DNA of 64,000 bases from Panagrolaimus kolymaensis (lineage: Eukaryota > Nematoda > Chromadorea > Rhabditida > Panagrolaimidae). The DNA lies in NCBI GenBank assembly GCA_028622995.1, contig JAJQJQ010000043.1, forward strand, positions 1,798,001 to 1,862,000, written 5' to 3'. The notes under the pieces are model-generated. The model saw only the letters and a list, made by a program, of their open reading frames with translations. It did not search any database and was not told the origin of the DNA. Of the stretch, positions 1 to 12,112 are shown in pieces. Both the position numbers and the translations under genes were made by a program. Each line of letters begins with the position of its first letter. Positions within the stretch are counted from its first letter, which is position 1.

Positions 1-1425
1 ATGTTAGAAATTTTTTTTAAACGAATTAAAACATATCTTCACAGTTTTAAACAAATCCAATACGAAATTTTTATGCAGTTTTTTCCATCCTTTTTTTGGA
101 AAATTAATTTTTGCTCTGTTTTTTTTTTTTACACGAGCCCCGGGTTTTTTTTTAATTTATTTATTGTTCTAAATAATATTACTCTTTTCAAAAACACATA
201 AAAGAAAATATTTCATTGGAAATTATGCAATCAAATAATAAAATAAATATAAAAACAGTTTCATGCCAACTTTTTACATCAACAAAAAGAAGAAAAATTT
301 TTTTAAGTTCAGTTTTATTCCAAATCCGACACCTCAATGCAGTTTTTTCTAATTTCATTATATTATTTCGATTTTTTATATGCAATTATATTTGAGCCAT
401 GTGCAGTGATAACAAGAGAATCGTGTTATTTTTGTTTCTATTTAAACTATTCACTTTTTTGACAGTTAAAAAATTAAAATTAAAAAATGAAAGAAAAATA
501 CTTACAAAAAAAAGACTGCCAAAACAGTTTTATGCAAATTTACTTTGGAAAGATTGGAAATAAAGTTACAGTTTAAATTGGTCAGAAAAAAAATATATAA
601 TTCATTTTTCTTTTATTTCATAAAAATGTTTTATTTTTTTATTCTTCAAACTAATTTTTTAGACTCGTTCTTGAAATTACAACAAAAATTTCGTGTTTAT
701 TTATTTTGCTTTAAAGGCAGAAAAAAAAAGTTCAGGCGCCAGTTAATTTATAAAAACAAATATCAAAAAAAGTTTCAATTGAAAATGAAAGCTCCAAAAA
801 ATTTATGGACATTTTCACTGACAAACAGCATTTTTAATGATCAGTTTAAATTCATTTCATAATGCCATTTTTTTCACAGTTTTTCCTCCCTTTCACCAAA
901 GTTGTTTAAAATTTTATTGTTGTTATTTTTTCTTTGATGTTTCATAGAAAATAACATTAATCAGTTTTTTTGTTCTATGTTCGTTCTTTAAATGCGATCA
1001 CCCCTCTCATTTCTTCTACTTCAGTTTTTTCTTTAATTAACTCCGCCTCTTTTGACATTTTATTTTTTTCCTTTTTTCAATTAATGACCACCACTAAAAC
1101 TAACTAATGATGGAAGAAGGAAAAAACGATCCCAATCAAAAAATGATGTTTATCGTTTGTCGTCGTCCGTTGATGGGAGTGAATGCCTCCCCTCCTATCC
1201 TCTTCGTTGGCGGCGGCGATTTCGTTCTCTCCAATCAAAAAATCATTATTTAAAGGCTGATCAAAGAAACAGTTTTTTTCTTGATAAATTTTTTTTCGCC
1301 TTGTCTCTCTCATATTAAATTTGAGTTTTCTCCGCGGATTAAAAAATTAAACAGTTTTTAAATAATATTATTTTTTAGATCCATTTTATGGAAAGAAAAT
1401 AATTAACAATCTAGAGAAAGCAGTC
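1..1425 (+). other. Non-coding upstream region with CAGTTT motifs
   Basis: No convincing gene is seen here. The stretch is AT-rich with homopolymer runs and repeated short CAGTTT motifs, all readable on the + strand (for example near 42, 76, 256, 310, 340, 463, 525 and 569). It lies upstream of the glyoxylate-cycle gene and continues the same motif pattern found in that gene's first intron. Short open frames here have low-complexity, phenylalanine- and lysine-rich translations and no family resemblance. Confidence 0.6.
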
Positions 1426-4400
1426 ATGTCTCAAGCTAAAAGCTTTTATCAGGTATGTGTTTTTTCTGTTAAAAATAAAATTAGTTTTAAAGTTTTTTCA
1501 AATAAGCATGATCCTTTGCAGTTTTTTTTCTTCTTTTTTATATTGGTAAATTAATTTTGCCACAGTGCTTAAGGTAAATACCAAAACTTATTGAATTTCA
1601 TAAAATTTGAAGTTCCTCCTCCGCTTCAGTTTTTTATACCATAATTAAAAATGATTTTTTTTATTTGGGAACAGTTAAAAAAACTTGAAATTTTGGACTA
1701 TACAATTTATATAAAAATCAAAAATTTGAAAATCCTGCTCAAAATCTTAAACTCAGTTTTAAAAGATTTTGTTGTAAAAAAATGTTTTATTTATCAGTTT
1801 TTTTTCTTATTTTATGATTCTTGAGCTCCAACAACACAGTTTTTCAATCATACTTGCTTATGCCTAAAAAAGCAATGATTAAAATAAAAATCTGAATTCT
1901 TTAATTTTAATAATTTTGATTAAATTTAAAATTACTTTTTCTATCTAAAAACACTGTTATCATACGTGGTCAGTTTTTATTCAAACTTTTTTTTTAGGGC
2001 AAATTTTTTTGCTTTTAACAAATTTTTTAAAGAATTTTTGATCCCAACACTTTTAATATGAATGTCAGTTAAATTAAATTTATCTTCAACCGCCATAAAA
2101 GTCTGCAGTTAATTCATACTTTTTTGATTTTCAAATGAAATCGATGTAGTGCAGTTTTTTTGAATTTTTTTATATCAAAACAAACTTCTTCTCTTTGCAT
2201 TAAACTTATTTTGTTTATTAAAGCCACAAACCTTTTGAAATTGGTGAACAGTTTTAACTTAAAATTTACCTATATCTCGCCAACATTCATGACAGTTAAA
2301 ATTATTTATTAGATAATCGAAAAAATTAAAAATCAAAATTTTTTTGATCAAAGAGCTCCTCGTAAAAGAATTCAGTTTCGATGCTTTTTTTTATAACAAA
2401 CTTTTTTTTTGGGTTTTTTTCAAAATTTTCTTTAAAGCCCTTGATTAAATGATGAACAAATGAATCAGTTTTCTTTGATCTTTATCCAATCCCAAAAAAA
2501 AATTCCAATCAGTTAAAGGGACATAGCTATTTCATGCCTTTTTTGAAATTTCGTTTGCGGGCACTGAAAGTTACACTTGGTAAGGCGCGTGTTTGAATTA
2601 CCGTGTAAGACATAAGTGACACGGTAATTCAAACACGCGCCGCCCCAACTGTTCCTATCAGCCCCAGTATCGAAATTTTTGAAAAGGCATGAAATAGCTA
2701 TGTCCCTTTAAAATTATTTTTCTAGAAAATAAATTTAAAAAAATTTTTTTTATTAAAAAACGAACAAAACTTATTTATTTTAATTTTTTTTTATGCGCTA
2801 CATATTAATAAATAATTTTATAAGTCTCACAAACCTTCAAACGCCCGCGTTGAAAGACAGTTAACTTATAAATTACTTTATATTTTCCTCATAATTTTTA
2901 ACAGTTAAAAACTTTTTTGTTGGTGTGGAAAATTTTGGATCAAATCAAATTTTTTTTTAAAGATTATGGAACATTCGAGAAATGCAGTTTTACCTAAAGC
3001 TTTATTTCTCTCTCCCTAAAACGTAGCTGCTCAGTTAAATTATTTCTTTTTATAATAAAGAAAAACAAACTGAAAGAGATATGAATTTTTTAAAATCACA
3101 AAAGACAACATTTGTGGAACGCAGTTTTTTTTTAGAAAATTTCGACAACAAATTTTTTGGAATTAAAACAGTTTTTTAAAAATTTGTTGTTGGACCGTTA
3201 GAAATTTTCCGTAACAGTTAATTAATAATTTATCCGAATAAATAAAATGTTCCCAGTTATTTTCTTTTATCTTTTATTAAAAAATAGAATAAATTAAAAA
3301 AATTATTTTTCCATTAAGAGAAAAACAAAAATCAACATCGCCCACAGTTTTTTCTCATTAAATTTTTTATTACAATTTTTTTGAAGTTTTCTTTAAGCTT
3401 TACAAACATCAGTTAACTTAATTCTTTATTATTTTGAATTCAACCAAACTTCTTCTCAGTTTTATTCTTTATATTTTTTTTAGATAATTAAACACGCTCC
3501 CAAAGGTCGATACACGGGTAAAAAGCGAAATTATTCCGTGGATGATGTATTAAAGCTTCGAGGTTCCATTGATATTGAACATACCCTTGCTATTCGAGGA
3601 GCAAATAAATTATGGCAACTTATTAATACTGAACCCTTCGTAGCTGCATTGGGCGCTCAAACGGGCAATCAAGCTGTTCAAATGGTTCGGGCAGGATTAA
3701 AAGCAATATATTTATCTGGTTGGCAAGTAGCAGCCGATGCTAATTCCGTTGGAGATATGTATCCCGATCAATCGTTATATCCATCGAATTCGGGCCCAGA
3801 ACTTGCGAAACGAATTAATAAAGCTTTAAGACGAGCGGATCAAATAGAATGCGTGGAATCGGAAGATTATTCAGCTCAACGAGATTGGTAAGAATTTATT
3901 CAGTTTTTTTTTGAGATTTCCAAAAAAATTGAATTCTGGAAGTAAAAACATTTTTGAAAAGTTATGATTCAGAAAAGAATAAATTTTCTTAAAATATTCA
4001 AAACTTTATGCTTAATTTTACTTTAGTAAAACCAAAACTCAGCTATGTTACCCAGTTTCTAATAATTTTATATCTTATTCGTCCTATAACAAAAAGATTT
4101 GGATTCCCCACAAATATTTTTTCCCAGAATTATTTTCTAATTTCAGTTTTTAATTTTTTGTTTATTAAAAACCAAAAACGTAGTGATTCAGTTTTTAATA
4201 ATTTTATAATATTTATTGGTTTCGCAGCGAAAACATTAACTTTTGTATCATTAATTTTAAATTCCTGATGAGACGCAAAATTCATTTTACTAAAGACATT
4301 CAAACCATGAAATTAACTAATTTTTACGATGCTATTATTTATTTCAGGTATGCTCCAATTGTTGCAGATGCTGAAGCAGGTTTTGGTGGATCTCTCAATT

Positions 4401-7400
4401 GCTTTGAATTGATGAAGGTTTGTTTGTCTTTTTCCATTTTTTTAATTTTATTATACAAATTTAATCTTTGCCCCTTTAAAAAAAAGAAACAAAGTCCATT
4501 TAAAGTTAAAAACGTTAATTGAAAATCGTTGAAAAAAAGTTGTTTACATTTTTTCTTTTCTTTCTTTTTTTCGATTTAAAACCAACTAACTAACTACGCA
4601 TTTTCTTTAAAGTGCTGCATCGGTCTTTTTTCTCAATTTTTTTTTTGTTTGATAATCCAAAATTTTTTTTATCAGCAATCAAAAAAAAAGATGGACAACA
4701 AAATATTGAGCGAAAACAAGTTTCCTTTTTTCCTTTTCTATCTCTAATTTTGTTTTGCGTTCCCTTTAACGGAAAAAAAGAAAAAGAAAATAAATTTTTT
4801 GTTGTTTTGTTTACAACGCGAGAGACGAAAGAAAGACTGATTAACAGCTGCCCTTTTTTCGTTGATGCTGTTGTTGTTGTTGCTATTAGAGGGAGTAGAC
4901 TATGCAAGATAAAAGACAAGGACCTTGACCGCTGCCTTTTTTTTCTCGTTTGATTTGAATGAAATAAAATAAAATTATTTTTCGAGGGAAAATGATTAGA
5001 CAAAATAAATAAAAATAAAATAGAATCGATTTAAAAAAAGCAAATTTATTTTTAACAAAAAAAGCAAAAAGTTTTTTTAATTTTCATAAACCTTTTCCAA
5101 CAAATATTTTTTTAACAAATAAAATTTGCATAATTTTTCATACTTTTATTTTTTGTTTTATTGTTAAAAAAAATATTTTTCTTTTAAAATAAAAACCTAA
5201 AATTCCACCTTCTTTTTTTAGGCTTACATTGAAGCCGGCGCTTCAGGAGTTCATTTTGAAGATCAATTGGGTTCAGAAAAAAAATGTGGACATATGGGTG
5301 GAAAAGTTCTTATTCCAATAGAAGAAAATATTCGTCATTTAAATGCTGCTCGTCTAGCTGCAGATGTATGCGGAGCTCCCACAATTATTGTGGCTCGAAC
5401 GGATGCTGAATCAGCTCGTTTGCTAACTAACGATATCGATGAACGAGATCATCCATTTATTGATCATGCAGCCGGTCGAACTCCAGAAGGTTTTTATCGA
5501 CTTAAAGATTCCACTGCTCTTGAATCTTGCATTGCTCGAGCTAAAGCATACGCGCCATATTCGGATTTAATTTGGATGGAAACTTCTCATCCAAGTTTAT
5601 CGGATGCTAAAGAATTTTCTGAAGGTGTTAAACGTGATTTCCCGGATCAAATGTTTGCATATAATTGTTCGCCATCCTTTAATTGGCAAAAGCATTTACG
5701 TCCAAGCGATATGGAACAATTCCAGAAAGAACTGGGAAAAATGGGATTTAAATATCAATTTATTACTCTCGCTGGATTCCATGCAAATAATTATAGCATT
5801 TTTGATTTAGCTAAAAATTATCGAGAACGTGGAATGGCAGCTTATTCAGAATTACAGCAAAAAGAATTCGGGGCTGAAGCTCAAGGATACACCGCGGTGA
5901 AACATCAACGCGAAGTAGGAACCGGATATTTTGATTATGTTGCCACAGCCATTGCTGGAGGTCAATCATCCACGGTGGCTCTTAAAGGTTCCACTGAAGA
6001 AGCTCAATTCCACGTAGCCACAGCTTCATCAGATGAAGATGAAATCGTTAAAATTACTCTTCTCGAAGAACGTGGAGATGAAAAGATTTTAACTCCTGAT
6101 GCATTGAGATTCCTTCGAGAATTGCATCAAACTTTTGAATCTCGACGAAAAAAACTTTTGGCTAATCGAAAGGTGGTTCAAGCAAATATTGATGATGGAT
6201 CATATTTCCCTGATTTTGATAAAGAAACTCTCGATATTCGATCAGATATGGAATGGGTTGGAAGTCAAATTCCCGAGGATATGAAAGATCGACGAGTTGA
6301 AATCACAGGACCCACCGATCGCAAAATGGTTATAAATGCTTTAAATTCGGGTGCCAAAGTATTTATGGCTGATTTTGAAGATTCCAATTCTCCTACATGG
6401 CGTAATCAACTTGAAGGCCAAATAAATCTTTATGATGCAGTTCGAGGAAATATTTCGTATACTCACCCTGCCACGAAAAAGGAATATTTAGTTAATTCAA
6501 AACCCGCAGTTTTGAATGTTCGACCTCGAGGTTGGCATTTACCTGAGAAACATGTGCTTATTAATGGCGAACCCATGAGCGGCTCATTATTCGATTTTGG
6601 TCTTTTTGCATTCCATAATTCTCGAACTCTCCTTGATAAAGGTTCTGGAGCATACTTTTATCTTCCAAAATTACAAAATGCTGAAGAAGCTAAACTTTGG
6701 GCTGATGTAATTAAACACACCGAACAAAAGCTCGACCTTCCAAAAGGTTCAATAAAATGCACAGTTTTGATCGAACATTTACTCGCTGCATTCCAAATGG
6801 ATGAAATTATTTATGCACTCAAAGATAATATTATTGGTTTAAATTGTGGTCGATGGGATTATATATTTTCTTACATCAAAACTTTCCGAGAACATCGCAA
6901 ATTTTTATTACCCGATCGTTTCCAAGTTTCTATGACTTCTCCCTTCCTTCGAGCTTACGCGCTTCAAAGTATTAAAGTTTGCCATCAACGAAATATTTTT
7001 GCGATGGGTGGAATGGCTGCTCAAATTCCCATTAAACATGATGCTCAAGCTAATGAGCGAGCATTGAATTTGGTTCGATTAGATAAAGAGCGAGAAGCCA
7101 ATGATGGCCATGATGGAACATGGGTGGCTCATCCAGATTTAGTTCCAATAGCTCAACAAATATTTGATGGAGTCTTTTCGGGTCCAAATCAAATCAACAA
7201 AAAGCTTAGCGGTTTTGAAGTTAGCAACAAGGACCTCACAGCTGTTCCAGAAGGTTCTCGAACTGAAGAAGGCTTACGCCGAAATATTTCTGTCACTCTT
7301 GGTTATCTCGATCATTGGCTTCGTGGAGTAGGATGTGTAAATCTTTATCAAGCCATGGAAGATGCAGCCACAGCTGAAATAAGTCGAGCTCAACTATGGC

Positions 7401-7627
7401 AATGGCTTCGACATGAAGCTCGACTGGAAGATGGTCGCCCCATCGATCATCATCTCATGAAAATGACTATTGCCGCTGAAACTGAACGAATGATCATTCG
7501 AAGTGGTTCAGTTGTAAATAAAGTTCAACAAGCTAGTGATTTATTGGAGAAATTCGTGCTTGAAAAACAACTCAGCGATTTCTTAACCACAGATGCCTAT
7601 GATCAACTTATTTCTGATGGTAAATAA
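1426..7627 (+). CDS. icl-1: Bifunctional glyoxylate cycle protein (isocitrate lyase-malate synthase fusion)
   Basis: Both glyoxylate-shunt reactions are encoded in one protein: isocitrate lyase splits isocitrate into succinate and glyoxylate, and malate synthase joins glyoxylate to acetyl-CoA. Exons 1426-1452, 3484-3887, 4348-4417 and 5222-7627 join in frame to 968 residues, the length I recall for the C. elegans fusion. The start is ATG in MSQAKSFYQ just before a GTATGT donor. Isocitrate lyase fills roughly residues 1-430, with the catalytic KKCGH at 187-191. Malate synthase follows, with [20 protein letters not shown] and the signature [11 protein letters not shown]. The lyase-synthase order in one chain is typical of nematodes, where it supports conversion of fat to sugar in embryos and dauers. 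The first intron is 2.0 kb, carries the CAGTTT motifs and contains a MITE. The gene looks intact. Confidence 0.96.
2513..2711. mobile_element. piggyBac-type MITE with TTAA target duplication
   Basis: A 199-bp unit is flanked by TTAA at 2513-2516 and 2708-2711. The ends are perfect inverted repeats of about 26 bp, beginning AGGGACATAGCTATTTCATG. A second, inner palindrome around 2584-2640 pairs GCGCGTGTTTGAATTACCGT with its complement. The TTAA duplication and short non-coding body fit a non-autonomous piggyBac-like element. It lies in intron 1 of the glyoxylate-cycle gene and probably does not affect its coding. Confidence 0.85.
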
Positions 7628-7820
7628 ATAAATAAAATCAACTGATTATTTCATTTCTGCCTTTTTTTATATTTTCTTTTCCTTGATTTGTATAAAAATT
7701 TTATGTGAACAAAAAAACTAAATAAATCGATAAAGTTAAAAAACTTTGCTTTTTTCATTTGTTTTTTAAGCACAAAATATAACCAAATAATAGTCTAAAG
7801 TTTTAGTTCAGAAAATTTCA

Positions 7821-7894
7821 GCTTCCGTGGCGCAATTGGTTAGCGCGCACGGCTGTTAACCGTGAGGTTGGTGGTTCAAGCCCACCCGGGAGCG
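7821..7894 (+). tRNA. tRNA-Asn (GTT)
   Basis: A complete cloverleaf is readable. The acceptor stem GCTTCCG (7821-7827) pairs with CGGGAGC (7887-7893), followed by discriminator G. The anticodon stem CACGG/CCGTG holds the loop CTGTTAA with anticodon GTT at 7855-7857. The internal promoter boxes are present: TGGCGCAATTGG (A box) and GGTTCAAGCC (B box). No intron is seen, and a T run follows downstream. Confidence 0.97.
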
Positions 7895-8645
7895 AATTCT
7901 CTTTTTTTCATTTTTATTTAATTAATAATTATTTATTAACGCAAGCTTAACTCTTTTTCTTTAACTTTTTTCGAAAAAAATTAAAATTTTATTGAATTTT
8001 CTTTCTCTTTTTTTGTTGAAAAAATAAAGTCTCCTTGATTCATCCTTCGAATGGGCAATAATAAAATTTATAGCTTTCATTCATAACAAAAGAAACTTAT
8101 GGAAGAAAATAGATGGATGGGCTCCATTATAATAAAGTTGTTATGGAGATGCACAAAAATTACATTTCTACTGTTTCATGGCTTTCTTTAAAAACGATAT
8201 TATTTATTTTCTTTTTGGTTGAAGCGTTTCTTTCAATTGAAAAGTTATTATTAAATATTTTTTGAATATTTTGTTTTTAGTTTTTTTTAAATTTTTTTTT
8301 TGTGACAAATTTTAAATTGATCCAATAATCGAAGAATTCGATTAAAGCGACTAGGAAGCTTTTATTTCTCACGCTCTCGAAAAAAAATGTGTAACAAAAG
8401 CACACGTTTAATTGAAATTAAAAAATTTTCAAGAAACTTATCTACCACAGCAAAGGCACAACACAATAAAACATGAAATGGTTTAAAATCTTCAACATCT
8501 GAAGCGACCGTAACAAGAAAGAAAAAGAATAAATTAAGGAAAAATTATTTATGTATTTAAATTTTTTTGCAGCAATCTTGCTTTTATTTTATTTTTTTGA
8601 CACAAATTTAACATTTTTTTATTGTTTTCAAAATTTAAACATTTT
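7895..8645. other. Intergenic stretch, nothing recognised
   Basis: AT-rich sequence between tRNA-Asn and the 3' end of the chemoreceptor remnant. I see no coding pattern, repeat or RNA gene on either strand, apart from the T run that may end Pol III transcription of the tRNA. Confidence 0.5.
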
Positions 8646-9271
8646 TTATTTCCATGAATTTGCATACAAATTAAAATATGCTTCAGTTTCAGCAATTTGT
8701 GGAATAACTTTGTTATTCATTGTTCGATAATCAGTTTTGGGATTATTATTTTTTGGTCGTTTCAAATACCAATAAAAAGTTAGGCTAAAAACATTTATAA
8801 ATACTGGCATCACCGAGCAACTTGCAGCTTCCTAAAAAAAATTAATATTTGCATCTCGAACAGAATTTTTTTTATTTTAAATATTTTTCTTACTTTCGCA
8901 ACACTAAAACTTTTTTCCGTTGAAATTATTCCAGTTTTAGTTAAAATTCCCAAAGAAGTTAATTGTCCAATAAAAAGGAATCCAAAAAGAATTGAAAGGC
9001 AACAAATTATTTGAGTTGTATGCATTACTTCGGTTAATTGATATCGGCGAGTCAAAGAATGGGATTGAAATGGTTTAAGATAAAAGTCTCTGAAAAAGGT
9101 GGAGGGAAAATTTTTTATGCAAATTTTGATCCAAAAAAAATTTTTAACTTAAAAAATTGAAAAAAATTGTGTTACTTTTTAGCCAATTTACAATAATACC
9201 ATAAACCTGCAAAGCCCAATGCAGAAAGTAAAGGAGCTAAAAAATTTGAACTCAAAATTATATCCTTTACA
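8646..9271 (-). pseudogene. 3' half of a serpentine chemoreceptor (Sra superfamily-like), probably a remnant
   Basis: Three exons on the minus strand (9271-9176, 9089-8894, 8831-8646) join in frame and end in TAA. They encode a transmembrane segment (LAPLLSALGFAGLWYYC), a loop with LTRRYQLTEV, a second transmembrane segment, and a third (VFINVFSLTFYWYL) followed by a polar tail. RYQLTE resembles the RYQxxEN motif before a late transmembrane helix in nematode Sra/Srab/Srb/Sre chemoreceptors. A full receptor needs about 200 more residues upstream, but on the minus strand from 9272 to 9830 I find only stop-broken fragments and no start exon. It is most likely a 5'-truncated pseudogene. A distant or very divergent 5' exon set cannot be excluded. 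Confidence 0.55.
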
Positions 9272-9818
9272 CTGAAAAAAAGTCGTAATTTTTATTTTTT
9301 GGCACAAGCTTCAGTAGTGAAGTATGGTCAACAAAATATGTGGAAGAGCAACGTATTTCAACAATAATTCGGGTAAGATATAGCTACAAATTCAATGGTG
9401 GAAGTTCTTACAACAAACTTTCATGTTGACGTTTCAATAAAGTAACAAAAACTGTTACTTTTATAGAAAAGTTTTCATTTTTTTGTGGATAAAAATTCCA
9501 CAAACCTAATATTGGAGAACTTTTCTACAGTTTTTTTGAGGGAACCTTCAAAATGGAAACAATAATTGTTTCTTTTATGAAAAAGTTTTCATATTTTTTG
9601 TGGAAAATATATCAACTATCGTATCAATGTTTAATTTTTCCCCAATTTTTAACAAAGCACTTTCAAATAAGTCGCAAAAGTATGGGATACTTGGCAGAAT
9701 GGTACAAAAAGCCACCAATTTCATGCTTTCTTTTCTTTTTTTCACTTTTTTTCATCATCATTCATTTTTCCGTTTTTCTTTCTTTTTTTTGTTACCCGCC
9801 CACTTTTATTTTTTAGGC
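9272..9818. other. Region between chemoreceptor remnant and unknown gene
   Basis: No gene is supported. On the minus strand a few short stretches could be decayed receptor coding sequence, but each is interrupted by stops. On the plus strand the final TTTTTTAG before 9817 looks like a splice or trans-splice acceptor for the following gene. Confidence 0.4.
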
Positions 9819-10525
9819 ATGATTCATAATTACACAAACGGTATGTATATGAGCGATGATGATGACTCCTCTGATGGAACTGCTGCTTCAAATGGCTCAA
9901 CAACTCAATCGTCTGACGCATCAACGATCGATGAAATGCTCGACAATCTCCACCTCAATCAACAACAACATGGATCCATGGCTGACACCGATGACACGGC
10001 ACTGATGTTACTCGCTTCTCTGGATCATCATTTCGCTTTTCTGAACACCAACTTGATGGTATGAGTATGATGCTTCTCAACCAAGAGCTTTTCCACCCGG
10101 ATAACATTGGACAATTTTAGAATGCAAGTCGCACGCCACCTGAACTTCAACAACAACAATGATCTATGGACGACACTAATGAAACTGACACCAATGTATC
10201 AAGCTTTTCTGGATCTTCATTAAGTTTTACTACTGGTCAACTTTCTGTTATGGATATGTGGCATCGCAATCCAGGTCTTTTTGCCACTGTTACTAATGAG
10301 CGGCATTGGTGGGACAATCGATTTGCACCTTCTGAACCTCAAATGATTCACGAAATGTTTCCTGATGTTATGCTGATCCATGATTGGTTTGTTGAAATGT
10401 TGAATGATCATATAATGGCAAACTATGTAAATTCAAATCATTCTCGAGTTTCAAGTGAATCTCCTTCTTGTTTGTCAATTGAAAGTAATGATCCACACTT
10501 GCCATTCGAATGGATTGACAGATAG
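9819..10525 (+). CDS. Unrecognised acidic/Gln-rich protein with in-frame TGA
   Basis: I do not recognise the family. Exon 1 (9819-10058, 80 codons) starts two bases after an acceptor-like TTTTTTAG and encodes an acidic, Ser/Asp/Gln/His-rich segment (MSDDDDSSDGTAASNGS). A 62-nt intron (GTATGA..TTTTAG, 10059-10120) keeps the frame into exon 2. There the reading frame meets TGA at 10160-10162 right after a run of Gln codons, then continues open from ATG at 10166 to the stop at 10525. That second part encodes 119 residues rich in Trp, Met and His (MWHRNPGLFATVTNERHWWD). Possibilities are a nonsense-mutated gene, two short proteins, or readthrough. The downstream aldo-keto reductase starts only about 180 bp away. 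Confidence 0.45.
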
Positions 10526-10707
10526 CGGGCGAAAATTGGCTTTATGTTTGTTTCCGCCAAATGAAATTTTTATTTTGTTTACTCGAATCAAAATTTCTCC
10601 ATATATTTTTTTAAAGATAACAACTTTTTTGTGCCTTTACTATTTTTATTTTATTTATTTGAAGCAAATTAAAGCTTTTTCTAAATTAAGTTTATAATTT
10701 TTCTAAA

Positions 10708-12112
10708 ATGTCGTTCTCAAAATTTTTGACTATGTCAAATGGTGTAAAAATGCCTATATTTGGACTTGGTACATGGCAAGTAAGAAACTTTTTGATTTTT
10801 AAAATTTAAATATCCTTGATTTCTCCTTTAAAGATTTTGATAATAGTTTTTGTATATCAATTTTTAGGCGTCAAAAGAAGCGGTAATAACTTCAGTTAAA
10901 GCTGCCATAAATGAAGGATATCGCTTGATTGACACCGCAGCGGGATATTATAACGAAGAAGCCATCGGTCAAGCTTTGGATGAATGTATAAAAGAAGGAA
11001 AAATTACACGTGAAGATATTTTTATTACAACTAAATGTCCTCCATCTTTTTTACATCCTGATAAGCAAGAAACAGCCATTAAAGATTCTTTGAATAAATT
11101 AAAGTTGGATTATGTTGATCTTTATCTTGCACATATGGTAAGGGAAACAAAAACGTTTAAAGGAGGGAAACTCACCCGATAAAAGTTTTTTGTTTTTTTT
11201 GTTTTGAGTTTTTCAAAATATTTCGTAAGCTTTCGAAATTTCAAGGTGAAATGAATTTTGTGCGAAGATTAAAAAATAATTAAAAAAATTTTTCTGGGTT
11301 GTTATATCCTTTAATTTAAAAAAATTTACATATATTAAATTTAAATAAATAATTATTTATTTTTAAGCCATTCGCTTTCGATGGAGCTGTAAGCCCTGAT
11401 AAAATTCAACACGATGTTAAAGTGGAAGATATTTGGAAAGGAATGGAAAAACTTTATGAACAAAAATTAACTCGATCCATTGGAATATCTAATTTTAAAA
11501 TAGATCAAATTCATCGAGTTGCTAAAATAGCTCATATTGGAATTCATAATCATCAAATTGAAGCTCATCTTTATTTTCAACAAAAAGAATTATTTGATAT
11601 TTGTAAATGTTATAGTATCACCATGACGGCTTATGCTCCACTTGGATCACCTGGAAGAAAAACTTATAAACTTCCTAATGGAAGGTAAGGGTTTTTGGGT
11701 TTTTTATTTTCCGAGGCCCTTAATTTTATTATTTTTATATCTAACTTTTTTTAGTTCAAACCTTTCATTGCCTGAAGGACCTTCACCCCTTCAAAATCCA
11801 ATAGTTCAACATTTGGCAGAAAAATATTCCAAAACCCCTGCACAAATTTGTTTGAGACATTTAATACAAAAAGGTTACGCGGTAATTCCAAAATCAACAA
11901 ATCCTCAAAGAATTAAAGAAAATATTCAAATTTTTGATTTTGAACTCCAACATTCTGAAATTAATAATCTTAATCACGTGGTTCAACAACCAAGATTATT
12001 TTGGCAAGATTTTCTCATTGGTCATCCTGAAGATCCATATAAAGAAGAGCGAGAAACCAATAATAAAAATATGCAAAACAAAAATCAAAAACCAGACAAA
12101 CCAAAACAATAA
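10708..12112 (+). CDS. Aldo-keto reductase
   Basis: NADPH-dependent reduction of aldehydes and ketones in the cytosol is the expected activity; the substrate cannot be told from sequence. Exons 10708-10779, 10868-11137, 11368-11684 and 11755-12112 join to 338 residues, close to the usual 310-330. The start is MSFSKFLTMSNGVKMP, and GLGTWQ is the typical first strand. The catalytic tetrad is present: Asp46 and Tyr51 in LIDTAAGY, Lys80 in FITTK, His113 in YLAHM. The late IPKSTNPQRIKEN motif binds the cofactor's 2'-phosphate in this family. The last ~20 residues are a Lys/Asn/Gln-rich tail not typical of the family. The short gap to the upstream gene could reflect an operon, but I see no proof. 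Confidence 0.93.

Noticed and set aside
4590..5003. Two overlapping open frames of 110-137 codons on opposite strands within intron 3 of the glyoxylate-cycle gene
   Set aside because: Lys/Phe/Ser-rich low-complexity translations, no domain or splice support, and located inside an intron with clean GT..AG ends.
1426..7627. Recent bacterial transfer of the glyoxylate-cycle genes
   Set aside because: The fusion has nematode intron structure, local codon use and a length close to the known nematode protein, so it is vertical within nematodes; any ancient transfer predates this genome.
10160..10162. Selenocysteine at the in-frame TGA
   Set aside because: No SECIS-like hairpin was recognised downstream, and a selenoprotein context (redox motif around the residue) is missing; the preceding residues are a Gln run.
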